Source: Akanthomyces muscarius
Lineage: Eukaryota; Ascomycota; Sordariomycetes; Hypocreales; Cordycipitaceae
Length of the DNA: 64,000 nucleotides
Assembly (NCBI RefSeq): GCF_028009165.1
Contig: NC_079243.1
Coordinates: forward strand, 434,001-498,000
Reading direction: 5' to 3'
Below are positions 63,807 through 64,000 of the stretch, in pieces. Made by a program: the position numbers and the translations under genes. Every line of letters starts with the position of its first letter. Within the stretch, counting starts at the first letter, position 1. The notes beneath the pieces were generated by a model, which made no database searches, had not been told where the DNA came from, and worked only from the letters and a program-made list of their open reading frames with translations.

Positions 63807-64000
63807 TTAGATATAGATCTGGCAACTTTTGTCTTCATTGAGGCATGGACCTCCAAGAAAGGTCACCCCCATCCGTTTCAAGGAGCTTGATTCCGCGCGG
63901 TATTCATCCATCTGCCCTTTGCCTATGTATTCTTGCATATAGACTTCCATAAAGCGGAGCAACTCCTGCTGTGCGAATATAGCACAGTCAAGCTCGCACA
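63807..64000 (-). CDS. Partial helical protein, 3' end only
   Basis: The frame enters from the right edge and ends at TAA 63807-63809, giving 63 residues: a helix (AIFAQQELLRFMEVYMQEYI), then DEYRAESSSLKRMGVTFLGG and a short polar end. It looks like real coding, oriented like its neighbours; the rest lies outside the window. Confidence 0.45.
   Translation of the reverse strand, partial: CELDCAIFAQQELLRFMEVYMQEYIGKGQMDEYRAESSSLKRMGVTFLGGPCLNEDKSCQIYI

Noticed and set aside
1..64000. CRISPR arrays, bacterial operons or phage elements
   Set aside because: The window is eukaryotic: introns, Kozak starts, poly(A) signals and fungal families. The tandem repeats found have no spacers of CRISPR type.

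Overview
The window reads as nuclear DNA of a filamentous ascomycete (Pezizomycotina, possibly a sordariomycete). The support is short spliceosomal introns of about 46-77 bp with GTRNGT donors and CTAAC or CTGAC branch sites, Kozak-type starts such as CACCATGG, and fungal families: DUF3716, an AA11-like LPMO, an NsdD-like GATA factor, a Myb/SANT regulator, a fungal flavin monooxygenase and an APH-like kinase fold. The species is not identifiable from sequence alone. Gene density is low, repeats and decayed genes are frequent, and most proteins are unrecognised, which suggests an accessory or subtelomere-like compartment.

Layout. 0-10 kb: a duplicated Arg-rich ORF, a DUF3716 protein, a secreted LPMO-like protein, a chromodomain protein, a truncated pseudokinase, a coiled-coil protein, a membrane protein and member 1 of an unnamed two-exon family (F1, 8864-10070). 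10-17 kb: gene-poor repeat block whose centre is a tandem array of 19 hairpin modules capped by TTCG loops (12037-12652), followed by T-rich sequence and one acidic ORF. 17-24 kb: a miniature MADS-like protein, a 21-bp minisatellite, F2 (a paralogue of F1 with an in-frame TGA), a membrane-protein pseudogene with two TGAs, small ORFs and two neighbouring foldback MITEs. 24-27 kb: an intact five-exon flavin monooxygenase. 27-41 kb: scattered small genes, the Myb/SANT factor, a third MITE and two convergent-edge minus-strand genes. 41-51.6 kb: a GATA factor and a 1039-aa fusion protein of C2H2 fingers, a C48 (ULP1-like) protease, a JmjC domain and a Cys-rich tail. 53-64 kb: an APH-like pseudokinase, then a co-directional minus-strand series of small spliced genes containing two tandem double-zinc-finger paralogues; the last gene runs off the right edge.

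How the genes might work together. No biosynthetic pathway is visible. The common theme is nuclear regulation: chromodomain, DUF3716, Myb, GATA, MADS-like, C2H2 and JmjC/SUMO-protease proteins, with degenerate kinases beside them. Exon structures were inferred by hand from splice motifs, reading-frame continuity and paralogue comparison. Family calls come from motif recognition, with no database search.
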